Below are positions 38,550-50,032 of a DNA stretch of 64,000 nt, piece after piece; positions within the stretch are counted from its first letter, which is position 1; the number at the start of each line of letters is the position of its first letter. Location of the stretch: assembly GCF_000826105.1 (NCBI RefSeq), contig NZ_CCYK01000007.1, positions 62,001 to 126,000 on the forward strand, read 5' to 3'. Origin of the DNA: Pseudomonas massiliensis (lineage in GTDB: Bacteria > Pseudomonadota > Gammaproteobacteria > Pseudomonadales > Pseudomonadaceae). The translations under genes and the position numbers were made by a program. The notes beneath the pieces are model-generated. The model saw only the letters and a list, made by a program, of their open reading frames with translations. It made no database searches and was not told where the DNA came from.

Positions 38550-39848
38550 CTACAAGGCAGGCTGAGCCTGCCGCAGGCTTTCCAACAACTTGTGCGTGGG
38601 GTAGCCATCCGCTGGCCAGCCACGGGCCTGCTGGGCCGCGCGGATTGCCTTGCGGGTATTGGCGCCGATGATGCCATCGGCGGCGCCTGCGTCGTAATGG
38701 GCCGCGCTGAGCAGTGTTTGCAGCTCGATCCGCTCGGAGCGGCTCAGGGGAAGATCATCCTTGGGCCATGCGCCCAGGATGTATCCGCCTCCTGAGAAGC
38801 GCTGGGCCAACAGGCTTACCCCAAGCGCGTAGGCGGTGGAGTTGTTGTATTTGAGGATGGCTCGGAAGTTGTCGAACACCAGGAAGGCCGGCCCGCGATA
38901 ACCGGCCGGCAAAAGAAGGTTGGCCTGCAATTGGGCCGCGCCAGCGGGCAAGGTTACACCCGCCGGCAGCCTTACGCCTTGGGCCAGCCATTCGGTGGCG
39001 GCTTTGCGCAGGCTGCCGTCGGCCTGTGCATAGTCGAAGCTGGCAGGCAACTGCACTTCCACGCCCCAGGGTTGCCCTGGCTGCCAGCCTGAAGCTTGCA
39101 GGTATTGGGCTGTGGAGGCCAGGGCATCGCTAGCGCTGTTCCAGATATCGCGGCGGCCATCACCGTCGAAGTCTACGGCATGGGCGTTGTAGGTGGTGGG
39201 TATGAACTGTGTCTGCCCCATGGCGCCCGCCCAGGACCCTAGCATGCGCGCGGGCTCGATGTCTCCGTTCTGCAGGATCTGCAGGGCAGCCACCAGCTGC
39301 TCCCGGGCGAAGTCGGGGCGACGGCCCTCATAGCCCAGGGTCGCCAGGGAGCGGATGACGGACTTGTCGCCCTGGTAGCGGCCAAAGCTGCTTTCCATGC
39401 CCCATACCGCGACGAGGGTCTGCCGATCGACACCGTAGCGTTGCTCGATCTGCTGCAGCACGCTCTGGTACTGAGCCATGAGTGCCTGGCCCTTGTTCAC
39501 TCGTACAGGAGAAATCGCGCCATCCAGGTATTCCCAGATCGGGCGGGTGAATTCAGGCTGGCTACGGTCCGCGTCTATGACAGCGGGGTCTGGGGTAACG
39601 CCGCTGAACGCCTGGTCGAAGATATCGCTACGCACGCCAGCGGCCAATGCATGGGTACGGAAACCGGCCTGCCACTGTTCGAAGCTTTGCGCCGGTTCGG
39701 CTGGCGTGTTCATGACCGTGGCCGCCGCAGGTGTGCCCGGCACCGCATCGGCAGCAGTCGGGGTTTCCGAACAGGCTGCAAGCAGAAGCAGGCTGGAAGC
39801 GGCGATGATTCGGCAGGAACGGCGACGGCTGATACGGCGAAAAAACAT
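38550..39848 (-). CDS. MltB-type lytic transglycosylase lipoprotein with peptidoglycan-binding domain
   Basis: A second family-3 lytic transglycosylase, 432 residues. It has a lipobox (SLLLLAAC, Cys26), a catalytic domain with the glutamate in VAVWGMESSFGRYQGDKS and SWAGAMGQTQFIPTTYNAHA, and a C-terminal PG_binding_1 domain (residues ~365-430). I chose the ATG at 39848 since a lipoprotein signal begins there; the frame extends 63 bases upstream without it. The P. aeruginosa counterpart at this position belongs to the SltB/MltB series. It is transcribed alone and convergent to ldcA. Confidence 0.92.
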   Translation of the reverse strand: MFFRRISRRRSCRIIAASSLLLLAACSETPTAADAVPGTPAAATVMNTPAEPAQSFEQWQAGFRTHALAAGVRSDIFDQAFSGVTPDPAVIDADRSQPEFTRPIWEYLDGAISPVRVNKGQALMAQYQSVLQQIEQRYGVDRQTLVAVWGMESSFGRYQGDKSVIRSLATLGYEGRRPDFAREQLVAALQILQNGDIEPARMLGSWAGAMGQTQFIPTTYNAHAVDFDGDGRRDIWNSASDALASTAQYLQASGWQPGQPWGVEVQLPASFDYAQADGSLRKAATEWLAQGVRLPAGVTLPAGAAQLQANLLLPAGYRGPAFLVFDNFRAILKYNNSTAYALGVSLLAQRFSGGGYILGAWPKDDLPLSRSERIELQTLLSAAHYDAGAADGIIGANTRKAIRAAQQARGWPADGYPTHKLLESLRQAQPAL

Positions 39849-39915
39849 GCAATTGCCCAGACACTGGAAAGTAGTGGAAAACCTTACCACGCCAAGGCTG
39901 GGGGCCGCCAAGGGG

Positions 39916-40953
39916 CTATTGCGCGGGAAGCGCGAATCGCTGTCCTGCCATTAGCAGGACCAGGCGGGAAAGCCCTGCCCATACCGAGCCAGGCGCCTGG
40001 CCCTTGATCTGTGCATCGAGGTGTTGAGCATCTTGTAACAGTTGATTCCAGCGTGCGGCGGAGCAACGTTGCATCGCCTTGCTAACCAACGGACGACGCT
40101 TGTCCCAGACCGGCGGCTTCATCTGGCTGAAAACCCTGTCCAGCGGCATGCCCTGACTGAACGCCTGGGCCGCGCTGGCCAGGGTACGCAGTTCCCTGGC
40201 CAGCGCCCAGAGGATCACCGGCGGTTCAACGCCCTCGCCACGCAAGCCCTCGAGTATTCTCAAGCCATGGCTGGCTTCGCCAAGAAGAATCGCGTCGACC
40301 AGCCCGAAAACGTCGAAACGCGCGCTGTCGGCCACGGCACCCTGGACAGTTTCAAGGGTTACCTGGCCGCCTTCGGCGAGCAGCTTGAGCTTTTCGACTT
40401 CCTGGGCCGCGGCCAGCAGGTTGCCTTCGACTCGCGCGGCGATGAACTCTACCGCGTCAGGCTGAGCATTCAGGCCTGCCTGGGCCAGGCGCTGGGCGAT
40501 CCATTGGGGCAACTGGGCAGGATCTACTGGCCATACCTGGATGAACTGGGCATGAGGCGCGTTGATCAGGGCCGATGCCCACTTGCTCTTCTGGGTGCTG
40601 CCGTCGAGCTTGGGCAGGCTGACCAGTAGCAGCGTGTCCTCGGCCGGCCGGTTGCAATATTCCAACAAGGCGGCAGCGCCTTTGTCTCCAGGCTTGCCGC
40701 CCGGCAGACGCAATTCGAGCAAACGCTTTTCGGCGAATAAAGACAGGCTCGCGCCGGCCTGGAGCAACGTACCCCAATCGAAGTTGTTGTCGGCGTTGAA
40801 TACCTGGCGCTCGTCGAAGCCCTGGCGGCGGGCCGCGGCGCGAATGGCGTCCGCGGCTTCCTGGCAGAGCAGCGGTTCATCACCGCTGACCAGGTAGATC
40901 GGTGCCAGGGGGCCCTGCAGATGCTTGCCCAACTGGGCCGGAGGCAGTTTCAC
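39916..40953 (-). CDS. holA: DNA polymerase III delta subunit
   Basis: HolA is the clamp-loader subunit that opens the beta sliding clamp. At 345 residues it matches the family. It shows PIYLVSGDEPLLCQEAADAI at the start, the RLLELRLPGGKPGDKGAAAL segment and the C-terminal collar with PVILWALARELRTLASAA. It follows lptE at 31 bases on the same strand, the common leuS-lptE-holA order. Confidence 0.95.
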   Translation of the reverse strand: MKLPPAQLGKHLQGPLAPIYLVSGDEPLLCQEAADAIRAAARRQGFDERQVFNADNNFDWGTLLQAGASLSLFAEKRLLELRLPGGKPGDKGAAALLEYCNRPAEDTLLLVSLPKLDGSTQKSKWASALINAPHAQFIQVWPVDPAQLPQWIAQRLAQAGLNAQPDAVEFIAARVEGNLLAAAQEVEKLKLLAEGGQVTLETVQGAVADSARFDVFGLVDAILLGEASHGLRILEGLRGEGVEPPVILWALARELRTLASAAQAFSQGMPLDRVFSQMKPPVWDKRRPLVSKAMQRCSAARWNQLLQDAQHLDAQIKGQAPGSVWAGLSRLVLLMAGQRFALPAQ

Positions 40954-40984
40954 GTAGCAGCACCCCGGCGGCTGGCCCGGCTCC

Positions 40985-41590
40985 TCACTGGGCGGGGACT
41001 TCCAGTGGCGACTGCTGCGGGGTTTGGTCGCGAATGCGCTGGGCTTCGGCTTCGGCGGCTGCTTCGGCCTGAGCCTTGGCGTCAGCCTGGGCCTGGCGCT
41101 TTTCCAGTTCCGCCGGCGTCAGCTGCGCCAGACGCAGCATCATGCGCTGGACGAGTTCGCGACGCATCTCGGTCTGCACTCGGCTGGCTTCCTGGTCCGA
41201 GCCGGTAAGGTTGTTGTTGTCGTGCACATACACCTTCTGCACGTCCATATGGTCATCCAGCAGCACACGCTGCTGGTCGCCCGTGATGGTGTAATCCACG
41301 CGCAGGTTCAGCTGGATCTCGGACGAGCGCGCCGAGCCACTGTAGGTGGCATTACGGTTATCCAGTGTCTCGCTGGTCAGGTTCAGGGCGTAGGGCGCCC
41401 CTGACACTACCTTCACACCGCTACGTTCCAGGCTGGCGCGCAAGTCATTGACCGTTTGCCCATAAGCGTCACGGGCCTTCAGGTCCAGTTCCTTGATCGC
41501 CATCTCGTTGGTGCCGGTGCCCCGCAGGTGGAATCCGCAGGCGCTCAGCAAGGCGGCGAGGCCCAGGACGAGCAGGTTACGTTTGATCAT
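40985..41590 (-). CDS. lptE: LPS-assembly lipoprotein LptE
   Basis: LptE plugs the LptD barrel in the outer membrane and delivers lipopolysaccharide to the surface. The 201-residue lipoprotein has a signal with lipobox LSAC (Cys18) followed by GFHLRGTG, the family hallmark. The last ~45 residues are an Ala/Gln/Glu-rich helical extension (QAQADAKAQAEAAAEAEAQ), variable among pseudomonads. The start at 41590 has AAGGAGC upstream. It is between leuS and holA on the same strand. Confidence 0.94.
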   Translation of the reverse strand: MIKRNLLVLGLAALLSACGFHLRGTGTNEMAIKELDLKARDAYGQTVNDLRASLERSGVKVVSGAPYALNLTSETLDNRNATYSGSARSSEIQLNLRVDYTITGDQQRVLLDDHMDVQKVYVHDNNNLTGSDQEASRVQTEMRRELVQRMMLRLAQLTPAELEKRQAQADAKAQAEAAAEAEAQRIRDQTPQQSPLEVPAQ

Positions 41591-41626
41591 GCTGTGTTGC
41601 TCCTTCAAACCTTAAAGCCGACGATG

Positions 41627-41648
41627 CCCGGGAGCGAAGGCTCCCGGG
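41627..41648 (-). other. Stable hairpin between leuS and lptE
   Basis: A perfect nine-pair stem CCCGGGAGC-GAAG-GCTCCCGGG lies eight bases after the leuS stop codon and before the lptE ribosome binding site. No T run follows, so it is probably an mRNA stability or processing structure, or a partial terminator setting the leuS to lptE ratio. Confidence 0.6.
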
Positions 41649-41655
41649 GCCGGTA

Positions 41656-44496
<2,841 letters not shown>

Positions 44497-44515
44497 TCAG
44501 CACAGAGGTGAGCGG

Positions 44516-44788
44516 ATGGTGGAAACACATCTCACAGCCATTGAACCGGAGCTCTATGAACGCTTGATCGACCGCCTGGGCCTGGCCCTGGATGCTGCGC
44601 GCACCTCCGTACACCTGCGCAATGAAGTGCCGGCCGAACTTGAACTCAAGGGGCTGAGCCGCGCTGAATTCGACTGGCTCAGTGCCTACCTGCATGCGAG
44701 CGCCGCCAGTGCGCAGGCCGCTCCGGCCAGGGATGCCATCGAGCATGGCAAGGTTGTCTGGCTCAAGGACAGACGGCGCCGCGGCTAA
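44516..44788 (+). CDS. Conserved small protein of unknown function
   Basis: The 90-residue product is predicted cytoplasmic, mostly helical, with IEPELYERLIDRLGLALDAA and LSRAEFDWLSAYLHASAASA. I do not recognise a family or motif. It starts after GAGGTGAG and sits between divergent leuS and ydcF, a place where other pseudomonads also carry a small unknown gene as I recall. Codon use looks like its neighbours, supporting a real gene. Confidence 0.7.
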   Translation: MVETHLTAIEPELYERLIDRLGLALDAARTSVHLRNEVPAELELKGLSRAEFDWLSAYLHASAASAQAAPARDAIEHGKVVWLKDRRRRG

Positions 44789-44803
44789 TACTGCTAGCAT
44801 CGG

Positions 44804-44821
44804 CTCCTCTCAGGAGAGGAG
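44804..44821 (+). promoter_or_regulatory. Hairpin that can cover the ydcF ribosome binding site
   Basis: CTCCTCTC and GAGAGGAG are perfect inverse copies two bases apart. The right arm contains most of the GAGGAGG ribosome binding site of the gene starting at 44829. A stem of six to seven pairs would hide it and lower translation. Confidence 0.5.
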
Positions 44822-44828
44822 GTGCCAG

Positions 44829-45590
44829 ATGCTTGCCCGCTACATCCTTAAACAGCTGTGCTTTCCGCCCACCGTGTTCCTGCTGTTGCTCCTGCTCGGC
44901 TGGCTGCTGCGCCGCCGGGCACCTCGCGCGGCCATGGGTTGCGCAATCGTCGCTACCTTCGGTTTGATCGTGATGAGCCTGCCGGTGGTGACCGAGCAGG
45001 GCGCCCGCCTGCTGGAGCGTGAACCAGCGTTGGCGACCAGCAGTTGGGGGCAATTGCCTCAGCGGGCCGATGCGATCGTGGTCCTGGGCGCAGGCCGTGA
45101 GCGCGGCGACCCTGCCTGGGACGGCCAGGACCAGCCTACCGGCCTGGCTTTGGAGCGGATGCGCTTCGCCGCCGCGCTGCACCGGGCGAGCGGGTTGCCA
45201 CTGTTGACCTCCGGGGGCCTGCATTATGGCGAACCTCCGAGCGAGGCGGACATCATGGCCGCGGCCCTGGAGCATGATTTCCAGGTACCGGTCCGCTGGC
45301 GCGAGTCGCGCAGCCGGACCACCTGGGAAAACGCGTTGTTTACCGCCCAATTGTTGAAAGCCCAGGGTATCAGTCGCGTGGTGGTGGTCACCCAGGCCTG
45401 GCATATGCCAAGGGCACGCTGGAGTTTCGAGCGGGCAGGGCTGGAGGTGGTCTGTGCGCCGGTGGGCTTCCTTGGTCGCGATACAGGGCGGCCACTGGGC
45501 GGCTGGCTACCTGACGCCAAGGCCTTCTGGCAGAACACCCAGTTGCTCAACGAAGCCGTTGGGCAACTGGGCTACCGCCTGTTCTATTGA
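44829..45590 (+). CDS. YdcF/ElyC-family membrane protein (DUF218)
   Basis: A 253-residue protein with two N-terminal hydrophobic helices (PPTVFLLLLLLGWLLRRR and GCAIVATFGLIVMSLPVV) and a C-terminal DUF218 domain. The domain shows ADAIVVLGAGRERGD, LLTSGGLHYGEPPSEAD, SRTTWENALFT and VVVVTQAWHMPRARWSFERA. E. coli ElyC, of this family, affects undecaprenyl-linked envelope synthesis. The ATG follows AGGAGG. Its 3' end overlaps the 3' end of convergent lnt by seven bases. Confidence 0.9.
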   Translation: MLARYILKQLCFPPTVFLLLLLLGWLLRRRAPRAAMGCAIVATFGLIVMSLPVVTEQGARLLEREPALATSSWGQLPQRADAIVVLGAGRERGDPAWDGQDQPTGLALERMRFAAALHRASGLPLLTSGGLHYGEPPSEADIMAAALEHDFQVPVRWRESRSRTTWENALFTAQLLKAQGISRVVVVTQAWHMPRARWSFERAGLEVVCAPVGFLGRDTGRPLGGWLPDAKAFWQNTQLLNEAVGQLGYRLFY

Positions 45591-47122
45591 GTCGCCCGGG
45601 CGCCGTCACGCCGCCGACCTTGACGACGTTGCCATAGCGCCCAGCCGAACACCAGCGCGCACAGGCTGATCAGTGGCCAGGAGCGCCAATGCAGGTAGGG
45701 GGTAAGCCCGCTCATGGGTACCACTTCCCCATACATCACGCCTACCTCGAAGGACGGCAGACGTTCGGTGATTCGTCCCTGGGGGTCGATGAGCGCGGTC
45801 ACGCCACTGTTGGTGGCACGAATCATCCAGCGGCCGGCCTCCAAGGCTCGCATGCGCGCCATTTGCAAATGTTGCAGAGGACCGATGGAGGTGCCGAACC
45901 AGGTATCGTTGCTGATGGTCAGCAGCAGGTCACTACGGGCAGCCATGCCCGCGGCGAATTCCGGATAGACCACTTCGTAGCAGATGAAGGGAGCGATTTC
46001 ATATCCCTTCGCTTGCAGCAGGGGCTGGTCTGCCGGCCCTCGCGCGAAGTCCGACATGGGCAGGTCGAAGAAGGCGATAAGCCCGCGCAGGATGTCCTGC
46101 AAGGGGACGTATTCGCCAAAGGGCACCAGCTTCTGCTTGAGGTACGTGCCTTTGCCGGCCCCGACAGTGGTAATGCCATTGAAGTAGCGCCGCTGTCCCT
46201 CGATTTCCTGGCGGATGGGTACGCCCGTGATAAGCGCCGATTGTCGGCTGTTGGCGAAATCGCCGAGTCGGTTCAGGTAGCCGCGGGCGTTATCCAGCAA
46301 GACGGGCACAGCGGTTTCAGGCCAGATCACCAGGTCCGTGCGGCGGGCGCCAAGGGTCAGGTCGCGGTAGAGAGCAAGCTGGGCATCGAGCTGTGCCGGG
46401 TCCCACTTCAGGCTCTGGGCGATATTGCCCTGCAAGGTTGCGACCGTCAGGGGCGCGCCGGCCGGGGCTGTCCAGGCTTTGCCCTTGAGCAGCCCGGCGC
46501 TGACCCAAGGCATGGCCAGCAATGCGACCGCAAGGACAAGAGCGTTCCGATCATGGCGCAGACGCGCCAGGTTGCAAAGCGCCGCCGCACTCAGCGCCAG
46601 GCTGAAAGAGACAAGCCAGAGGCCGCCCACCGGGGCAAGCCCGGACAGTGGCCCGTCGGTCTGGCTGTAACCCATGTACAGCCAGGGAAAACCGGTCAGG
46701 AACCAGCCTCGGAAGGCTTCCTGGCCCACCCAGAGCGCGGCGAACGCCAGGGTATCGGCCAGGGGAGTCTCGTCGCGGCGCAGCCAACGGGCCCAGCACC
46801 AGGCCGGCAGGGCGAAGAACAGTGCCACGCCGGCGATGAAGCCGAGCATCAAGAGCCCGGCCAGCAATGCCGAGGCGCCGCCATAGGTGTGGATACTGAC
46901 GTAGATCCAGCTGGTGCCCGCGGCGAAGGTGCCGAAACCGTAGCACCAGCCGCGCAGCAGGGCTTGCCGTGGCGCCACCTGGCGCAGGCCAAGGTAGAAC
47001 AAGGCCAGCGACACCAGCGCCAGCGGCCAATAGTCGAAGGGTGCCAGGGCCAGGGTGGTAAGGGCGCCAGCCGCCATGGCCAGCAGGTGACCGGGCCAGC
47101 CGGGGCGGGTGATCCAGCGCAT
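45584..47122 (-). CDS. lnt: Apolipoprotein N-acyltransferase
   Basis: Lnt adds the third acyl chain to the N-terminal cysteine of lipoproteins at the inner membrane, needed by the many lipoproteins in this window. The 512-residue protein has an N-terminal membrane part of about seven helices and a nitrilase-type domain whose catalytic residues lie in WPETAVPVLLD (Glu), YLKQKLVPFGEYVP (Lys) and PFICYEVVYPEF (Cys). The second of two adjacent ATGs, at 47122, is better spaced from AAGGA. It is eight bases downstream of corC. Confidence 0.95.
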   Translation of the reverse strand: MRWITRPGWPGHLLAMAAGALTTLALAPFDYWPLALVSLALFYLGLRQVAPRQALLRGWCYGFGTFAAGTSWIYVSIHTYGGASALLAGLLMLGFIAGVALFFALPAWCWARWLRRDETPLADTLAFAALWVGQEAFRGWFLTGFPWLYMGYSQTDGPLSGLAPVGGLWLVSFSLALSAAALCNLARLRHDRNALVLAVALLAMPWVSAGLLKGKAWTAPAGAPLTVATLQGNIAQSLKWDPAQLDAQLALYRDLTLGARRTDLVIWPETAVPVLLDNARGYLNRLGDFANSRQSALITGVPIRQEIEGQRRYFNGITTVGAGKGTYLKQKLVPFGEYVPLQDILRGLIAFFDLPMSDFARGPADQPLLQAKGYEIAPFICYEVVYPEFAAGMAARSDLLLTISNDTWFGTSIGPLQHLQMARMRALEAGRWMIRATNSGVTALIDPQGRITERLPSFEVGVMYGEVVPMSGLTPYLHWRSWPLISLCALVFGWALWQRRQGRRRDGARATQ

Positions 47123-47130
47123 CATGTTCC

Positions 47131-47970
47131 TTAGCGGTTGATCGGAGTCAGGCGCAGCAAGTGAATGCGTCGGCTGTCAGCGTTGAGGATGCGGAAGCGA
47201 TACGCGCCTATTTCGGTGGTTTCGTTGCGCTTGGGCAGATGCCCGAATGCACTCATCACCAGCCCGCCAATGGTATCGAACTCGTCATCGGAAAATTCGC
47301 TGTCGAAGAACTCGTTGAAGTTCTCGATGGGCGTCAGCGCCTTGACGAGGAAGTCTCCGCTGGGAAGCGGCTTGATGTAGCTGTCTTCCTCGACGTCGTG
47401 CTCGTCCTCGATATCGCCGACGATCTGTTCCAGTACGTCCTCGATGGTCACCAGGCCCGCCACGCCGCCGTACTCATCGATCACGATGGCCATGTGGTTG
47501 TGGTTGGCGCGGAACTCGCGCAGCAGCACATTCAGGCGCTTGGACTCCGGAACGAAGGTGGCCGGGCGCAGCAGGTCCTTGATATTGAACCCATCGGTGT
47601 GGCCCTGAAGAATCAGCGGCAGCAGATCCTTGGCCAGAAGCACGCCCAGGACCTCGTCATGGTTTTCTCCCATCACCGGGTAGCGGGAGTGGGCCGCGTC
47701 TATCACCGAAGGCAGGAAGTCCCGCGGGCTTTGGGTGGCCTTGATGGTGATCATCTGGGAGCGAGGGACCATGATGTCCCTGACTTGCAGGTCGGCGACC
47801 TGGATGGCGCCTTCAACGATGCTCAGCGCTTCGCTGTCCAGCAGCTTGTTGCTGTGCGCCTCGCGCAGCAGCTCGAGCAGCTCCTGGCGGTTTTTCGGCT
47901 CATGGACAAAAGCCTGGGTGATTTTTTCCAGCCAGGACTTTTGCCCGTTGCTCGATCGATCTTCGCTCAT
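47131..47970 (-). CDS. corC: CorC/YbeX magnesium-cobalt homeostasis protein
   Basis: A 279-residue cytoplasmic protein with two CBS domains (VRDIMVPRSQMITIKATQSP and NIKDLLRPATFVPESKRLNV) and a C-terminal CorC_HlyC domain (FDTIGGLVMSAFGHLPKRNE). In E. coli it influences CorA-linked cation efflux and, with YbeY, ribosome metabolism. The conserved acidic motif IDEYGGVAGLVTIEDVLEQI binds adenosine ligands in relatives. It lies between ybeY and lnt, the classical order. Confidence 0.94.
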   Translation of the reverse strand: MSEDRSSNGQKSWLEKITQAFVHEPKNRQELLELLREAHSNKLLDSEALSIVEGAIQVADLQVRDIMVPRSQMITIKATQSPRDFLPSVIDAAHSRYPVMGENHDEVLGVLLAKDLLPLILQGHTDGFNIKDLLRPATFVPESKRLNVLLREFRANHNHMAIVIDEYGGVAGLVTIEDVLEQIVGDIEDEHDVEEDSYIKPLPSGDFLVKALTPIENFNEFFDSEFSDDEFDTIGGLVMSAFGHLPKRNETTEIGAYRFRILNADSRRIHLLRLTPINR

Positions 47971-48004
47971 GGCGTTGTTACTCGTGTTCCTTGGATGCAG
48001 CAGC

Positions 48005-48478
48005 TTATGGGGTAGGCAATGCAGTGACATTTTCCGCGTACGGATCAGGAAAGCCCAGTTCGGCAAGCAACTCTCGTTCCAGGCCTTCCATCTCTTCGGC
48101 TTCTTCATCCTCGAGATGGTCATAGCCGAGCAGGTGCAGGCAGCCATGGATGACCATGTGCGCCCAATGGGCCTCGGCCGCCTTGCCTTGCTCCTGGGCT
48201 TCACGCTCGACCACCGCCGCGCAGATGACCAGGTCGCCCAGCAAGGGGATATCCAGCATGTCATCGGGCACGTCGGCCGGGAAAGAGAGCACGTTCGTGG
48301 GGTAGTCCCGTTGCCGATAGGTCCGGTTCAGGTCCTGTCCCTCCGCTTCGTCAACGATACGGATCGTGAGTTCCGAATCGCCACTGCGTTGACGCAAGGC
48401 CAGTTCGCACCATTGGCGAAACCGGGCCTCGCTGGGCGTGGGCTGTGAACTGGCCTGTTGCAGGTCGAGCTCAACCAT
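48005..48478 (-). CDS. ybeY: Endoribonuclease YbeY
   Basis: YbeY is a zinc-dependent endoribonuclease acting in 16S rRNA maturation and ribosome quality control. The 157-residue protein carries the three-histidine zinc site in [11 protein letters not shown], preceded by [20 protein letters not shown]. The start overlaps the end of ybeZ by eight bases, so the two are coupled. Confidence 0.96.
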   Translation of the reverse strand: MVELDLQQASSQPTPSEARFRQWCELALRQRSGDSELTIRIVDEAEGQDLNRTYRQRDYPTNVLSFPADVPDDMLDIPLLGDLVICAAVVEREAQEQGKAAEAHWAHMVIHGCLHLLGYDHLEDEEAEEMEGLERELLAELGFPDPYAENVTALPTP

Positions 48479-49463
48479 TGTGGCTGGTGTCCCGCGGCTT
48501 GTTTTCGTCGAAACGCTCATAGGCTTCGACGATCCGCTGCACCAGAGGATGGCGAACCACGTCCTTGGGCTTGAAGTGAGTGAAGCTGATACCAGGGACG
48601 TCCTTGAGCACATCCATGACGTGAGCCAGGCCGGAACGGGTGCCCTTGGGCAGGTCCACCTGAGTGATGTCGCCGGTGATCACCGCCGTGGAGCCGAAAC
48701 CGATGCGGGTCAGGAACATCTTCATCTGCTCGGTGGTGGTGTTCTGGCTTTCATCGAGGATGATGAAGCTGTTGTTCAGCGTGCGACCCCGCATGTATGC
48801 CAGGGGCGCGATCTCGATCACCTGTCGCTCGATCAGCTTGGCCACGTGCTCGAAGCCAAGCATTTCGTAGAGCGCATCGTAGAGCGGGCGCAAATAAGGG
48901 TCGATCTTCTGTGCCAGGTCGCCTGGAAGGAAACCGAGCTTTTCGCCGGCTTCCACGGCCGGGCGCACCAGCAGGATACGGCGCACCTGCTCGCGCTCCA
49001 GCGCGTCCACCGCGCAGGCGACAGCCAGGTATGTCTTGCCTGTACCCGCCGGGCCGATGCCGAAGTTGATGTCATTGGCCAGGATGGCCTTGACGTAGCG
49101 CTGCTGGTTGAGGCCACGCGGGCTGATCATGCCCTTGCGGGTACGCAGCGATACGGCCACTTCGTTGTTGGCCGGGTCGTTGAGGGCCTCGACGGCCGAT
49201 TCCTGCAGGAACAGATGCACCAGGTCCGGCGACAGTTCGGTGGCCTTGGTTTCCCGATACAGGCGGCGCAGGATCAGCTCGGCGGAATGCATGGGGCCAG
49301 ATTCGCCGATGAGCTCGAACTGGTTGCCGCGGTTGCGGATTTCCACATCCAGGCGTTGTTCTATCAGGCGCAAATGCTCGTCGAATTGCCCGCACAGATT
49401 GGCGAAGCGGCGAGCTTCGAAGGGCTCCAGGGTGAAACGATGGGGTTCTATGGGTGCGTTCAA
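48471..49463 (-). CDS. ybeZ: PhoH-like ATPase YbeZ
   Basis: A 330-residue PhoH-family NTPase that works with YbeY in RNA metabolism. It has the Walker A motif [16 protein letters not shown], Walker [12 protein letters not shown] and an N-terminal KH-like part ([20 protein letters not shown]). It is first in the ybeZ-ybeY-corC-lnt series here. A minus-strand -10 element TATACT at 49587-49592, about 120 bases upstream, would serve it. Its usual upstream neighbour miaB is missing. Confidence 0.95.
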   Translation of the reverse strand: MNAPIEPHRFTLEPFEARRFANLCGQFDEHLRLIEQRLDVEIRNRGNQFELIGESGPMHSAELILRRLYRETKATELSPDLVHLFLQESAVEALNDPANNEVAVSLRTRKGMISPRGLNQQRYVKAILANDINFGIGPAGTGKTYLAVACAVDALEREQVRRILLVRPAVEAGEKLGFLPGDLAQKIDPYLRPLYDALYEMLGFEHVAKLIERQVIEIAPLAYMRGRTLNNSFIILDESQNTTTEQMKMFLTRIGFGSTAVITGDITQVDLPKGTRSGLAHVMDVLKDVPGISFTHFKPKDVVRHPLVQRIVEAYERFDENKPRDTSHNG

Positions 49464-49682
49464 GGTCGTTTTATGGCCGCTCTACGGCTGGATTGGGTGA
49501 CCAAGGATAACCCCAGAACCGGCCGGGGTGAAAGCGCAACGCCGCAGGCTGAAAGCGGCCGTGGCGCGGCTGCCCTTGGGCGCTGAAGTATAGGGCCTGG
49601 TCACGGGAAGATCCTGGAGTAGCGTCGAGAAGGCCGTGCTATGATCGGCGCCCTTTCCCTATCCGATCATTCTCCGCCTACG

Positions 49683-50009
49683 ATGACCAAGCGTGACGCA
49701 CCCATCTTCAAAGTGATTTTCCTTAATCAGGGCCAGGTCTTCGAGATGTATGCCAAGCATATCTACCAGAGTGAGCTCTGGGGTTTCCTCGAGGTCGAGG
49801 AATTCGTGTTCGGCGAGCGTACACAGATGATCGTCGACCCGGGCGAGGAAAAGCTCAAGACGCAGTTCGACGGGGTGATCCGAAGCTTCGTGCCGGTGCA
49901 TTCGATCATTCGCATCGATGAGGTGGAACGCCTGGGCACCGCGAAGATTTCCGAGGCCGCGGGCACCGGCAACGTCATGCCGTTCCCGATGCCGATCCCG
50001 GGCAAGTAG
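49683..50009 (+). CDS. DUF1820-family protein
   Basis: The 108-residue product matches the DUF1820 family of pseudomonads and relatives. It begins APIFKVIFLNQGQVFEMYAK, has WGFLEVEEFVFGERTQMIVD in the middle and ends with VHSIIRIDEVERLGTAKI. The family is small, soluble and of unknown function. A -10 hexamer TATGAT at 49640-49645 lies just upstream, with only a weak -35. It is divergent from ybeZ. Confidence 0.88.
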   Translation: MTKRDAPIFKVIFLNQGQVFEMYAKHIYQSELWGFLEVEEFVFGERTQMIVDPGEEKLKTQFDGVIRSFVPVHSIIRIDEVERLGTAKISEAAGTGNVMPFPMPIPGK

Positions 50010-50032
50010 CCACGCGCGAGAAGGCGGGGCGC

